A DNA stretch of 64,000 nucleotides from Stutzerimonas stutzeri (GCF_019090095.1 NZ_JAGQFP010000002.1:868001-932000), one strand, 5' to 3'. Shown: positions 1 to 13,711, counted from the first letter of the stretch. The notes: a model not told the origin generated them from the sequence alone. Made by a program: numbers and translations.

Positions 1-2
1 GC

Positions 3-1121
3 ACCGCCGTGGGCGTGCTGCTGCTCGGCGCCGTCGCGGTGATCGGCAGCGATACTGGCCTGTCGTCGATGGCCAACCTGAAGCGCACGCTCGGCGACCG
101 CGGGGCGGTACTGCCGGCGCTGCTCAACCTGGCGCAGCTGGTCGGTTGGGGCGCGTTCGAAATCATCGTCATGCGCGACGCCGCAAGCTTGCTGGCGACA
201 CGGGCCTTCAGCGAGCAGAGCGTGCTGGTCAGCCCGGCGTTCTGGACGCTGGTCTTCGGTGTGCTGGCCACGCTGTTGGCGATCGCCGGTCCGCTAACCT
301 TCGTCCGCCGGATCCTGCGTAAATGGGGTATCTGGTTGCTGCTCGCGGCTTGCGTCTGGCTGACCTGGAATCTGTTCGACAAGGCCGACCTCGCCGGCCT
401 CTGGGCGCGCCAGGGCGATGGTTCGCTGCCGTTCGCGCTGGGGTTCGACATCGCCATCGCGATGCCGCTGTCATGGCTGCCGCTGATCGCCGACTACTCG
501 CGTTACGGCAAGGCGGCGCGGCGGGTCTTCGGCGGCACGGTGCTGGGCTTTTTCATTGGTAACGTGTGGCTGATGGGGCTTGGCGTCGCCTACACTCTGG
601 CGTTCGCCGACAGCGGTGAGGTCAATGCGCTGCTGCTGGCCTTGGCTGGCGCCGGCTTGGGTATCCCGCTTCTGCTTATCTTGCTCGACGAATCGGAAAA
701 CGCCTTCGCCGACATCCACTCAGCCGCGGTCTCGGTCGGCATACTGCTGCCGTTCAAGGTCGAGCGACTGGCGCTGGCCATCGGCGCCCTGTGCACCTTT
801 ATCGCCTGGCTCGCGCCCCTGGCCGAATACCAGAACTTCCTGCTACTGATCGGCTCGGTGTTCGCCCCGCTGTTCGGTGTCGTGCTGGTGGATCACTATC
901 TGCTCCAGAGGCGTGGCCGCCTGCCGATGGCCAGCACGATGCTGCGCTGGGACACGTTGCTGGCGTGGGGATGCGGCGCGGTCGTTTATCACGTGCTGGC
1001 CAATGCCTGGCCGGAAACCGGTGCCAGCCTGCCGGCACTGTTCCTGTCCGGCGGGCTGCTGCTGGTGTTCAGCCGCTTCTCAAGGGCTACGGGAGGTACG
1101 CCGGCTTCAGTATCCCGCTGA
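3..1121 (+). CDS. cytX: CytX-type hydroxymethylpyrimidine/cytosine permease, 5' end cut by window edge
   Basis: NCS1-family (cytosine permease-like) inner-membrane transporter; 372 residues are visible and the frame is open to the left edge, so the true start lies outside the window. At least nine hydrophobic segments are visible. Stretches such as NLAQLVGWGAFEIIVMRDAA, ADYSRYGK and LLLDESENAFADIHSAAVS are those I associate with the Pseudomonas CytX group, thought to import the thiamine pyrimidine precursor. That role is family knowledge, not proven here. The 3' end overlaps the convergent lipoprotein gene by 35 bases. A general cytosine permease (CodB) is the alternative. Confidence 0.85.
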   Translation, partial: TAVGVLLLGAVAVIGSDTGLSSMANLKRTLGDRGAVLPALLNLAQLVGWGAFEIIVMRDAASLLATRAFSEQSVLVSPAFWTLVFGVLATLLAIAGPLTFVRRILRKWGIWLLLAACVWLTWNLFDKADLAGLWARQGDGSLPFALGFDIAIAMPLSWLPLIADYSRYGKAARRVFGGTVLGFFIGNVWLMGLGVAYTLAFADSGEVNALLLALAGAGLGIPLLLILLDESENAFADIHSAAVSVGILLPFKVERLALAIGALCTFIAWLAPLAEYQNFLLLIGSVFAPLFGVVLVDHYLLQRRGRLPMASTMLRWDTLLAWGCGAVVYHVLANAWPETGASLPALFLSGGLLLVFSRFSRATGGTPASVSR

Positions 1122-1827
1122 GTTCGTTGTACGGAATCTCCAGCTGAGGATGGCCGCTCGAATACGGCGCGATGCTGTAGACGTCATATTTGAGCAGCAC
1201 CTTGTCGTGCAGCAGGGCCACATTGGCGGTGCGCACAAAAGGCCACTGGCGGACGAATTCGGCGTTGTGCTGGTTCGCCAGTAGCCAGCGCTGGTGTGCC
1301 TTGGCCGCGACGCGCCAGAACGCCCCTTCCTTGCCGGGCAGCAGCACGTCGGCGAGTTCTAGCTCGCGGTCCTGCTCTCGGTCATAGTTGATGAAACCGC
1401 GCCCGGGCATGCCATGCGCGCCACCGGTGTAGAGGTAACTGGACAGCTCGACCACCAGCAGCGAGCCGTGCTGGTCGATCAGTTTGGATTGCAGGTAACT
1501 GCTCCATCCGGGTTCCGCGTTGCGCAGAAAATCCTGCTGGTAGCCTTCGAGAGTGGCGGGCAGCTCGGCGTCAGGACTGTTCAGGGTCATCTGGCGCAGC
1601 CGCGCATCGATCAACGCATTCAGTGCGGGTTCTTCGGCAAACAGTTGAGTGTCGATGTTGACCAGGGGGCAACGCTCGTCCGTTTCGGCGCAACCGGCGG
1701 GGCGCTGTTCACTGATGACCTGGCGAACCTCCACTGGCGGTTCGCCGCGAAAGTGCTGGCAGGCGCTGAGAAACAGACTGAGCGTGATCAGCGTGAGGGT
1801 ATGGCGAAAGGACATGGACGATTTCAT
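1087..1827 (-). CDS. RsiV/DUF3298-like lipoprotein
   Basis: 246-residue predicted lipoprotein. The N terminus MKSSMSFRH is followed by a hydrophobic stretch and a lipobox (LSAC), with the Cys at about residue 22. The mature part resembles the DUF3298/RsiV family, including SSYLYTGGAHGM (a typical GGAHG motif) and a later YDVYSIAPYSSG segment. I chose the ATG at 1827 because AAGAG lies just upstream; an ATG four codons on is also possible. In Firmicutes RsiV is an anti-sigma factor that binds lysozyme, but no sigma-factor gene is next to this one, so an envelope role is only a guess. Divergent from nudF. Confidence 0.7.
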   Translation of the reverse strand: MKSSMSFRHTLTLITLSLFLSACQHFRGEPPVEVRQVISEQRPAGCAETDERCPLVNIDTQLFAEEPALNALIDARLRQMTLNSPDAELPATLEGYQQDFLRNAEPGWSSYLQSKLIDQHGSLLVVELSSYLYTGGAHGMPGRGFINYDREQDRELELADVLLPGKEGAFWRVAAKAHQRWLLANQHNAEFVRQWPFVRTANVALLHDKVLLKYDVYSIAPYSSGHPQLEIPYNELSGILKPAYLP

Positions 1828-2040
1828 GGCTCTTGTGGTGGCTGCGGTGCGGTTTCGAGTGCCAGACGGGGGTGAAGTTCTGGAAACGGGCCTCGGCAAT
1901 TTTTCCCGATACGAGTGGTCTGCAAAAGGCTGCGCCTGAATAAACGGCGCGCTAGGATGACACCTGAGAGACCGCTCACGCCGTGACGGTTACAGCCTTT
2001 CCGGCGCCCTGGGCGCGGACAACCGATATGTGAGTGATTC

Positions 2041-2658
2041 ATGACTGATACCTACCAACCCGGTCCGGATGATGTCGAGATCGTCGAGCGAGAGCAATGC
2101 TTCAGCGGTTTCTATCGACTGGATCGCCTGCAGCTGCGGCATCGCCTGTTCAGTGGCGCCATGGGTCGGCAGCTCGAGCGCGAGCTGTTCGTCCGTCACG
2201 ATGCGGTCTGCGTGTTGCCGTACGATCCTCGCCGCGACGAGGTCGTGCTGATCGAACAATTCCGGGTCGGCGCGATCGGCAAGGTGGCCAACCCCTGGCT
2301 GATCGAGCTGGTTGCTGGCTTGATCGACAAGGACGAGCAGCCCGAAGAGGTGGCCCGACGCGAAGCCGTCGAGGAAGCGGGGCTGGAAGTGGGCGAGCTG
2401 TGGCCGGTCACGACCTATTTCCCTTCACCCGGCGGTAGCACCGAGCGCGTGCACCTGTACGTGGGCCGTTGCGATAGCTCGAACGCCGGCGGCGTGTTCG
2501 GCCTGGATGAGGAGGGCGAGGACATTCGCGTGCATGTGTGGTCGGTCGAGCGGGCATTGCAGGCGGTGCGCGACGGCGGAATCGATAACGCCGCGAGCAT
2601 CATCGCGCTGCAGTGGCTGGCGTTGAATCGCGACGAAATCAGGGGGGCATGGACATGA
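2041..2658 (+). CDS. nudF: ADP-ribose pyrophosphatase, Nudix family
   Basis: 205 residues, the usual length for NudF/AspP, which hydrolyses ADP-ribose to AMP and ribose-5-phosphate in the cytoplasm. The full Nudix box is present: G-x5-E-x7-REUxEExGU beginning at GLIDKDEQ and running through REAVEEAGL, about residues 93-115. A proline-rich SPGGSTE follows, as in the ADPRase subgroup. It is the first gene of a forward run; its stop overlaps the start of the DUF1249 gene, and cpdA follows, an order I know from Pseudomonas and E. coli (nudF-yqiB-cpdA-yqiA-parE). Confidence 0.92.
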   Translation: MTDTYQPGPDDVEIVEREQCFSGFYRLDRLQLRHRLFSGAMGRQLERELFVRHDAVCVLPYDPRRDEVVLIEQFRVGAIGKVANPWLIELVAGLIDKDEQPEEVARREAVEEAGLEVGELWPVTTYFPSPGGSTERVHLYVGRCDSSNAGGVFGLDEEGEDIRVHVWSVERALQAVRDGGIDNAASIIALQWLALNRDEIRGAWT

Positions 2659-3101
2659 GGCGGACCCGCGAGCGATACCGCGTCGACCTGCTGGAGCTGC
2701 AGTCGGCCTGCGAAGCCAATTACATGCGGCTGATGCGCCTGCTGCCCGACATGCGCGCCCAGCCGGACGTCCGCCGGATTGCCATGAGCCAGGGCGATCG
2801 GCTGCTTGGTGTGCTTGTGCTGAAAGTGGTGGAAAGCTGCCCCTACACCACGACCGTGCAGATCAGCCAGCAGGACTGCCTGCCTTGGCTCCCGGTGCCG
2901 CAGATGGATGTGCGGGTCTATCACGATGCGCGCATGGCGGAAGTGATCAGTGCCGAGAACGCCCGGCGTTTTCGCGGCATCTACAGCTATCCCAACGCAC
3001 AGATGCATCAGCCCGACGAGAAGAATCAGCTCAACCTGTTTCTCGGTGAGTGGCTGGGACATTGTCTGGCCTGTGGCCACGAGCTCGAACCCGTGCTCTG
3101 A
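2655..3101 (+). CDS. yqiB: DUF1249 (YqiB-like) protein
   Basis: 148-residue soluble protein of the DUF1249/YqiB family, function unknown. Two in-frame ATGs are close together (2649 and 2655). I prefer 2655 because the GGGGGG run at 2642-2647 then sits at ribosome-binding distance and the start overlaps the nudF stop as ATGA, which implies translational coupling. Recognisable parts are RYRVDLLELQSACEANYMRL near the N terminus and a C-terminal CLACGH. Its conserved place between nudF and cpdA supports the call. Confidence 0.85.
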   Translation: MRRTRERYRVDLLELQSACEANYMRLMRLLPDMRAQPDVRRIAMSQGDRLLGVLVLKVVESCPYTTTVQISQQDCLPWLPVPQMDVRVYHDARMAEVISAENARRFRGIYSYPNAQMHQPDEKNQLNLFLGEWLGHCLACGHELEPVL

Positions 3102-3233
3102 GTGCGGCGCCCGGTCACTCACGCCACGGCTCGAGATTCGCCTTCTCGCTCCTGGGACACCGCCGTCGCATCGATTCGCTTGTCTGTGATGCATGCCCGC
3201 ATCGCGTGGTTTACCCCTGTAGCGGTGAGCCAC

Positions 3234-3239
3234 CATAAT
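3234..3239 (+). promoter_or_regulatory. Candidate -10 element before cpdA
   Basis: CATAAT matches TATAAT at five of six bases, 31 bases before the TTG start of cpdA. The hexamer 17 bases upstream (TTACCC) is a poor -35, so this may be an activator-dependent promoter or chance. The 169-base gap between the DUF1249 gene and cpdA would allow a separate promoter. Confidence 0.25.
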
Positions 3240-3270
3240 TCTTTTGCGAATTCGCCAAAGGAGACGGGTC

Positions 3271-4086
3271 TTGGCTGCTGCGCCCCTCACTGCTAACAAC
3301 GATTCGGTGCTGCTCGTGCAGCTGACCGACAGCCATCTGTTTGCCGAGGCGGACGGGCGACTGCTGGGCATGGACACCGCGGCAAGCCTGCAGCGAGTCG
3401 TCGACCTGGTCTTGCACGAACAACCTTGCGTTGATCTGATTCTGGCCACCGGGGACCTGTCACAGGACGGCTCCCTCGCGTCCTATGCACGGTTTCGTCA
3501 GCTTTCCGAGCGCATCGATGCGCTGGCGCGCTGGTGCCCGGGCAACCATGACGACTTGGAGGCCATGCGGGAGGCCACGCGTGACAGCGAACTGATGACG
3601 CCCGTCCTCGAAGCGGGCGCCTGGCGCGTGGTGATGCTCGATACGTTGGTGCCCGGTTCGGTGTTCGGGTTGCTGCGCGACGATCAACTGGCGCTGCTGG
3701 AACGCACCCTGCTAGAAGCCCCGGAGCGGCCTCATCTGGTCTGTCTGCACCACCATCCCGTCACCATCGGCAGTCGCTGGATGGACAGCATCGGCTTGCA
3801 TAACCGAGAAGCGCTGTTCGAGGTGCTCGATCGCTTCAGTTGCGTCAAGGCATTGCTCTGGGGCCATATTCATCAGGAGTTCGATGGTTGGCGCGGCGGT
3901 GTCCGGTTGCTGGCGACGCCGTCGACCGGCGTGCAGTTCGCCCCTGGCAGCGAGGATTTCCAGGTCGACACCCGCGCGCCAGGCTATCGCTGGCTGCGGC
4001 TGCACGACAACGGTGAGCTCGAGACGGGCGTCTCGCGCGTGGTCGGCGTCGATTTCGAGGTCGATTACGACGTCAAGGGGTACTGA
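3271..4086 (+). CDS. cpdA: 3',5'-cyclic AMP phosphodiesterase
   Basis: 271 residues. Class III phosphodiesterase of the calcineurin-like metallophosphoesterase fold, which breaks down cAMP and so limits the cAMP-Vfr/CRP response. All five metal motifs are visible in order: DSH in QLTDSHL, GD in ATGDLSQDG, GNHDD, HHHPV and GHIH. The start is TTG at 3271, chosen because a strong AAAGGAGA site lies seven bases upstream and no better in-frame ATG exists. A 169-base gap separates it from the upstream gene, so it may have its own promoter. Confidence 0.93.
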   Translation: MAAAPLTANNDSVLLVQLTDSHLFAEADGRLLGMDTAASLQRVVDLVLHEQPCVDLILATGDLSQDGSLASYARFRQLSERIDALARWCPGNHDDLEAMREATRDSELMTPVLEAGAWRVVMLDTLVPGSVFGLLRDDQLALLERTLLEAPERPHLVCLHHHPVTIGSRWMDSIGLHNREALFEVLDRFSCVKALLWGHIHQEFDGWRGGVRLLATPSTGVQFAPGSEDFQVDTRAPGYRWLRLHDNGELETGVSRVVGVDFEVDYDVKGY

Positions 4087-4234
4087 GGCTAACCGAGCGT
4101 TGGTCTAGCGGGTTCTCGCTCCGCAACAGTGAGGCTTGGTAACGTCCAGCGCCGCTCGGGCCGCGGGCGCAGCTTGCAGCCGGCGTATCTCGCCTAGTAG
4201 CCTTTCCCGTCTTTTGCCAGCTCAGCGAACCAGC

Positions 4235-4852
4235 ATGACCCGTATGCAGCCCGCCATCGTATATATGCACGGCCTCAACAGCTCTCCGCTGTCGCAGAAG
4301 GCCAGTCAGCTGACCGCGGCCCTGGAGCGTATCGGCTCGGTCGATCGGCTGCGAGTGCCCGCCTTGCACCATCATCCACGCCAGGCCATCGCCCAGCTCG
4401 AAGCGGCCATCCATGAACTGGGGCGCCCCGTGCTGGTCGGCAGCTCCCTTGGCGGATACTATGCGACGCACCTTGCTGAGCGCCACGGGCTCAAGGCGCT
4501 GCTGATCAATCCGGCAGTAACGCCGCATCGTCACTTCGATGGCTATCTCGGGCCGCAGACCAACCTCTATACCGGTGAGGTCTGGCAGCTCACCGAGGAT
4601 CACGTCACGGCGCTCGCCGAGCTGGAGGTTCCACCGCCGCGCGATGCCCAGCGCTATCAGGTCTGGCTGCAGACGGGCGACGAGACGCTGGATTACCGCC
4701 ATGCGGCGAGCTTCTACCAGGGCTGCGCCGTGCGGATTCAGGCCGGCGGCGACCATGGCTTCCAGGGCTTCGCCGAGCGCCTTCCCGCTTTGCTGGCATT
4801 CGCCGGTTTCGATCCGGCTGCCTTTGCCGAACTCGACTTTTCCGATTTATAA
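4235..4852 (+). CDS. yqiA: YqiA-type esterase
   Basis: 205-residue alpha/beta-hydrolase of the YqiA family. The nucleophile elbow is visible as GSSLGG, with a likely acid residue in TGDETLDY and the catalytic His in GGDHGFQGF. N-terminal YMHGLNSSPLSQK is characteristic of the family. E. coli YqiA is reported to have palmitoyl-CoA and other ester hydrolase activity; the physiological substrate is unknown. I set the start at the ATG at 4235 (MTRMQP). The gene ends 18 bases before parE, as in E. coli. Confidence 0.88.
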   Translation: MTRMQPAIVYMHGLNSSPLSQKASQLTAALERIGSVDRLRVPALHHHPRQAIAQLEAAIHELGRPVLVGSSLGGYYATHLAERHGLKALLINPAVTPHRHFDGYLGPQTNLYTGEVWQLTEDHVTALAELEVPPPRDAQRYQVWLQTGDETLDYRHAASFYQGCAVRIQAGGDHGFQGFAERLPALLAFAGFDPAAFAELDFSDL

Positions 4853-7733
<2,881 letters not shown>

Positions 7734-7737
<4 letters not shown>

Positions 7738-8252
7738 CCCAGCCAGCCGGCCGCCGCGCCGGCCGCGTCATGCTGGTATTGGCATGGGGCGCGGGGCTGC
7801 TGCTGGCGACGCGTTTTTTCGCCGACTGGGAGCAGGGCCGCGCCAATCCCAACCGCGATCCCGTCTCGGTGGTGCAGGGCGACCGCATCGAGGTGCGGCT
7901 GCTCAGCAATAGCCAGGGCCACTTCGTGGCTGACGGACTCATCAATGGCACGCCCGTGACCTTCCTGCTTGATACCGGCGCCACGGACGTGGCGATTCCC
8001 GCCGGGCAGGCGGAACGCCTCGGCCTGCAGCGCGGCGCTCCCGTCGCGCTGCAGACCGCCAATGGCTCCACTACGGGGTACCGCACGACACTCGACAGCC
8101 TCACCCTGGGTGACATCGTGCTGCATGACGTGCGAGCCCTCATCGCGCCGGGCTATGGCGCAGAGCAGGTGCTGCTCGGCATGAGCGCCTTGAAGCAACT
8201 CGAATTCACCCAGCGCGCCGGCACCTTGGTGCTGCGCCAGGAAACCCCCTGA
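7734..8252 (+). CDS. Membrane-anchored retropepsin-like aspartic protease
   Basis: 172 residues from GTG 7734, which overlaps the previous stop as GTGA. One N-terminal transmembrane segment (VMLVLAWGAGLLLATRFF) is followed by a single retropepsin-like domain with the active-site motif FLLDTGATDVAIP and a C-terminal LLGMSALKQLEF block. This matches the clan AA bacterial family (TIGR02281). Such proteins have one Asp motif per chain and should act as homodimers, here probably in the periplasm. Substrate unknown. Confidence 0.82.
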
Positions 8253-8262
8253 AGGTGGCTTC

Positions 8263-8642
8263 ATGACGATTTCCATAGAGGCGACCGTGCCGGTGCTGGC
8301 ATCGCTGAATCTCGACGAAAGCCGGGACTTCTACGCGCGCTATCTGGGGTTCGAGGTGCTGCGCCAAGACGCCGACTACCTGATCCTGGCGCGCGACAGC
8401 GCCGAGCTGCATTTCTGGCGCTGCACGGACCCTTACCTGGCGGAAAACACCTCCTGCTACGTGCGGACCCGCGACTGCCAGGCGCTGTTCGATGAGTTCA
8501 GTCGCCGCGGCTTGCCGCTGCAGCCGCCCGTGGTACAGCCGTGGGGCATGAAAGAGCTGTATGTCATAGACACCCACGGCAATGTGCTCAAATTCGGCGA
8601 AAACGCTTCGATAACATCCACCTTAAGTGAAGAAAACTGCTC

Positions 8643-8646
<4 letters not shown>
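8263..8646 (+). CDS. VOC (glyoxalase/bleomycin-resistance-like) protein
   Basis: 127-residue vicinal-oxygen-chelate protein. The start [25 protein letters not shown] and the end [19 protein letters not shown] follow the bleomycin-resistance-protein pattern of two beta-alpha-beta-beta-beta modules. A metal-dependent enzyme role cannot be read from the sequence. The stop overlaps the parC start as ATGA, so it is likely cotranslated with parC. Resistance to bleomycin should not be assumed from the family name. Confidence 0.8.
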
Positions 8647-10901
<2,255 letters not shown>

Positions 10902-10977
10902 GCGTGGAAGTATTAGAGACTGGCTTCCGGCGTCGGATTCACGGAAGATAGCGGCCTTCAAATTTTCACCCGTTCGC

Positions 10978-11008
10978 GATGCGGCTGCGGCGATCCTCCA
11001 GCCGCATC
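10978..11008. repeat. Inverted repeat after parC
   Basis: GATGCGGCTG at 10978-10987 and its exact complement CAGCCGCATC at 10999-11008 form a 10-bp stem with an 11-base loop in the 209-base gap between parC and the lipoprotein gene. No T-tract follows, so it is at best a Rho-independent terminator of poor type or an RNA-processing hairpin. Confidence 0.4.
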
Positions 11009-11110
11009 GAGAGCCAAAGACAATCGGTACGACGACAGCGGCCAGTGCAGCGGGGCGGATACGCCCTCGGCCTGCCGGGTTGCTGGGTCGGTGCCAAGGT
11101 AGAGACGAAC

Positions 11111-11800
11111 GTGCAGCGCCTCACATCTGTTTTGCTATTCGCCTGTGTCAGCCTGGCTGGCTGTGTGACTCAACCCGTGCCGATGTACCGACTCGACAAC
11201 GGCGCTGTGGAAACACCCGCACAATCGGCCAATGGCGCGGCGATTCTGCTGGGGCCTGTGAGGCTGGCCGACTACCTGCAGCACGACGCCTTGTTGCAAC
11301 GCCTGCCGGACGGAAGCCTGGCAGCTAACGGCCAGCAGGCGCGCTGGGCCGGCGACCTGCAAGGCGACATCAATCAACTGCTCATGCGGCAGCTGGCCTG
11401 GCGCCTGAATACGCAGAGCCTCGAACTGAGCCCCGGTAGCAAGGGCTTCAGCCCCGACGTTCAGGTCGAACTCGAGATCACCCGACTGGATTCCGGCCCC
11501 AAGCATCCCGCTGTGCTGGAAGCCCAGTGGCGGCTGCTGGACAAGCAGGGCAAGCGTCAAGGCAGTCGCCTGGTCCGCCTTCAGGAAGAGCATCAGGGCA
11601 CCACGGCCGATCAGGTGCGGGCACAGAGTGTGCTGCTGCAGCGCTTGAGCGAGATGATGGCGGAGGCGATCGAACCGATGGTCGTCGCCAAGACCCCCGT
11701 CAAGCGCAATATCGTCAAGGCACCGAGCAAACCGGCAGCGCCCCCTGCTATCCCGGCGGTCGAGCCGATCAGGACCGATATGGAAGTGTTCCGCTTCTAG
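11111..11800 (+). CDS. PqiC/ABC-transport auxiliary lipoprotein
   Basis: 229 residues from GTG 11111, with AAGGTAGAG upstream. The signal and lipobox (LAGC) place the acylated Cys near residue 18. The domain resembles PqiC/DUF330 (ABC_trans_aux): VRLADYLQHDALLQR, RWAGDLQGDINQLLMRQLAWRL. Relatives work with MCE-type lipid transporters between the membranes, but no MCE, PqiA or Mla gene lies nearby, so the partner is unknown. The C-terminal 50 residues are Pro/Ala-rich and probably disordered. A hairpin terminator follows. Confidence 0.72.
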   Translation: MQRLTSVLLFACVSLAGCVTQPVPMYRLDNGAVETPAQSANGAAILLGPVRLADYLQHDALLQRLPDGSLAANGQQARWAGDLQGDINQLLMRQLAWRLNTQSLELSPGSKGFSPDVQVELEITRLDSGPKHPAVLEAQWRLLDKQGKRQGSRLVRLQEEHQGTTADQVRAQSVLLQRLSEMMAEAIEPMVVAKTPVKRNIVKAPSKPAAPPAIPAVEPIRTDMEVFRF

Positions 11801-11824
11801 CGCTGCCGTCAACACGGTTGCGGA

Positions 11825-11866
11825 GGCCCGGCGCGAAAGGCGATAAGCCCTTCCGGCGGGCCTTTT
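11825..11866 (+). terminator. Intrinsic terminator after the PqiC-like gene
   Basis: GGCCCG at 11825-11830 pairs with CGGGCC at 11857-11862; a partly paired inner stem lies between them, and TTTT follows immediately. It is placed 25 bases after the stop, as expected for a Rho-independent terminator. Confidence 0.65.
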
Positions 11867-11966
11867 GCCATGCTTGCCTGCTGGGCATGCCCTTTAACCG
11901 CATACCCCCGCTAGTCCACCGTTCGTGTCGCCTGGCCAGGCGTGCCGCGTGCCCAGCCGCTAGGCG

Positions 11967-13508
11967 TTAGCGGCGGTTGCGCAGTTCACTCATGCGTGCG
12001 AGCTGGCGTTCGAGCAGGGACGGGTAGGGCTCGAGCAGGCGCTCGACGCAGCAGGCACCTTCGGGGCTGGCGATGGGCCGAATGCGCGCGCGCTGGAGGA
12101 TCAGGCGGTCTTCGCCAATTTCACGTTCGATCAGCAGCAGGTTGCGGCTGTGCTGCGACATGGCCAGGGCAGCCTGTGCGGGCTCGCTGAGCAGCAGATC
12201 GCCCTGGCTGAGATCATAGAGGCCCTCGCCCTGGGTCAGGCCGAGTTGCAGATTCAGGGTAAGGCCGCTATCGGCGACTTCGATCTGCAGGGCGTGTCCA
12301 AGGGCACGCATCAGTTCACCGCAGCACAGGGCATGAGTCAGGTAGTTCTGCTCGTCGTCCTGACTGTGGAACAGCATCAGGCTGCTGCCATCGTTGAGCG
12401 TGTGGAGTTCGGCCTGATACAGGGTCGCGGCCTGCTCCAGGCAATCGCGGTACCGCTGCAGCAGCTCGGTGAGCCGATCGCGGGGCAGGCGGCGCAATTG
12501 CTCCTGGGCGCCGAGCTGGACTGCCAGCACGCCGCTCTTGCCGGCAGACGCCGGTACTGCGGGGGTAGTCGCTATCGGCGCCGGACGCGGTGCAGGGGTT
12601 TCGAACGGCGGGTCATCGTCGAGCAGAAGGTTTTCGTCTGCGTCGACTGGCACCGCGCCTAGCGCATGATCATCGTCTTCGTCATCTTCGCCGCGGTCGG
12701 TCGGGTCGATTCCGGTGTGCCGGTAGGCACTGCTCGGCGCCGCGACCGGTGTGTCGAGGTGCGCCGAATAGAGATCCTGCATGCTGTCGTCCAGCTCGAT
12801 CTCGGGTTCGGGCTCCTCGGGCACCAGGCGTGCCTGCAGCTGCCGGGCCAGATCGCCGATCTCGTCCTGGCGGCCGGCCCCAGGGGCAGGATCGTCCGGG
12901 TCGCGGAGCCACAGGCGCAATTGCATCAAGGGCAGGGAGATCTGTCGGCCGAGGCGGGTGCTCAGGATCAATGTCAGTGCCAGAAGGATCAGCGCGAGCA
13001 GCCCCATGCTTTGCAGGCTGATGGTCATCGGTTGCTGAAACTGCCGCATGTCCAGGCTGATGCGCAGGTGCCCGGCGATCACCTCCTGGAAGCTGATGGG
13101 CGTGGAATACAGCCCTTCTTCATCACCCAGCAGATTGCGCTGCGGGCGTGTGCCTGATTCGGCCAGCACGCGATTGTCGACGCTGTAGATCGCCGCATGG
13201 GCGACCAGTGGGTTCTTCACTAGATTGCTCAGCAGCACGTTGAGGCTGAGGATGTCATTGGCCACCAGCAGGTCGGTTGCCGAGGCGGCGGTCTGGGTGA
13301 TCAGGCTCTGCCCGAGGGCCTCGGCCTGCTGTTCCATCGCATGCTTGAACTGCATGCCCATGACCCAGGCATAGATCACCAGGGCCAGGGCCACCAGTAA
13401 CAGGGTGTGGCTGGCTACCCGCAGTACCAACGGAACGCGCCGTTGGCGTAGTGCGCGGTAGATCAGCAGAAAGAAGTTGTCAGGCTTGACGGACGCGGGC
13501 CGGTTCAC
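11967..13508 (-). CDS. AhpA/YtjB family membrane protein with a degenerate cyclase-like C-terminal domain
   Basis: 513 residues from a GTG start. Layout: transmembrane segment at about 28-53, periplasmic sensor-like region, second transmembrane segment at about 168-190, a HAMP-like region (STRLGRQISLPLMQLRLWL), a very acidic linker at about 250-300, and a C-terminal domain from about 326. The N-terminal half matches the AhpA/YtjB (Smp) family, which also lies beside serB in E. coli, though that protein is much shorter. The C-terminal domain reads like a class III cyclase fold: HTLNDGSSLMLF and LNLQLGLTQGEGLYD have the right order, but the first metal Asp and the usual Asn/Arg pair look replaced. 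Function unknown. Confidence 0.75.
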   Translation of the reverse strand: MNRPASVKPDNFFLLIYRALRQRRVPLVLRVASHTLLLVALALVIYAWVMGMQFKHAMEQQAEALGQSLITQTAASATDLLVANDILSLNVLLSNLVKNPLVAHAAIYSVDNRVLAESGTRPQRNLLGDEEGLYSTPISFQEVIAGHLRISLDMRQFQQPMTISLQSMGLLALILLALTLILSTRLGRQISLPLMQLRLWLRDPDDPAPGAGRQDEIGDLARQLQARLVPEEPEPEIELDDSMQDLYSAHLDTPVAAPSSAYRHTGIDPTDRGEDDEDDDHALGAVPVDADENLLLDDDPPFETPAPRPAPIATTPAVPASAGKSGVLAVQLGAQEQLRRLPRDRLTELLQRYRDCLEQAATLYQAELHTLNDGSSLMLFHSQDDEQNYLTHALCCGELMRALGHALQIEVADSGLTLNLQLGLTQGEGLYDLSQGDLLLSEPAQAALAMSQHSRNLLLIEREIGEDRLILQRARIRPIASPEGACCVERLLEPYPSLLERQLARMSELRNRR

Positions 13509-13675
13509 AGAGCGCGGCTCTACTCTTGAGGAAGGTGCCGCGCAGTATACGGAAAGCGCACTGGGGGCTAAAGGTCACCCGGTCAAAGCGATTGAATTAC
13601 TCGTCGTGTCGCTCGCCAAACGCCGTATCGAATGGCGCGGCGGACAGCGGCGCGCTCAGCTGGCGATCGGCTGTT

Positions 13676-13681
13676 GTAGAA
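13676..13681 (+). promoter_or_regulatory. Candidate -10 element before serB
   Basis: TAGAAT, 30 bases before the serB TTG start, in the 203-base divergent gap between serB and the membrane-protein gene. It matches TATAAT at five of six positions. I see no clear -35 hexamer, so the call is weak. Confidence 0.35.
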
Positions 13682-13711
13682 TGCCCGCCTTCTTTGCATA
13701 GGAGCTGCGCC

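Noticed and set aside
1964..1969. CTGAGA, as in the TPP riboswitch, before nudF
   Set aside because: The rest of the element (GAACCTGATC and the paired ACCC/GGGT parts) is missing, and nudF is not a thiamine gene.
3185..3189. TGTGA half-site upstream of cpdA, as for Vfr/CRP
   Set aside because: The second half at the right distance reads CCCGC instead of TCACA, so there is no credible palindrome.
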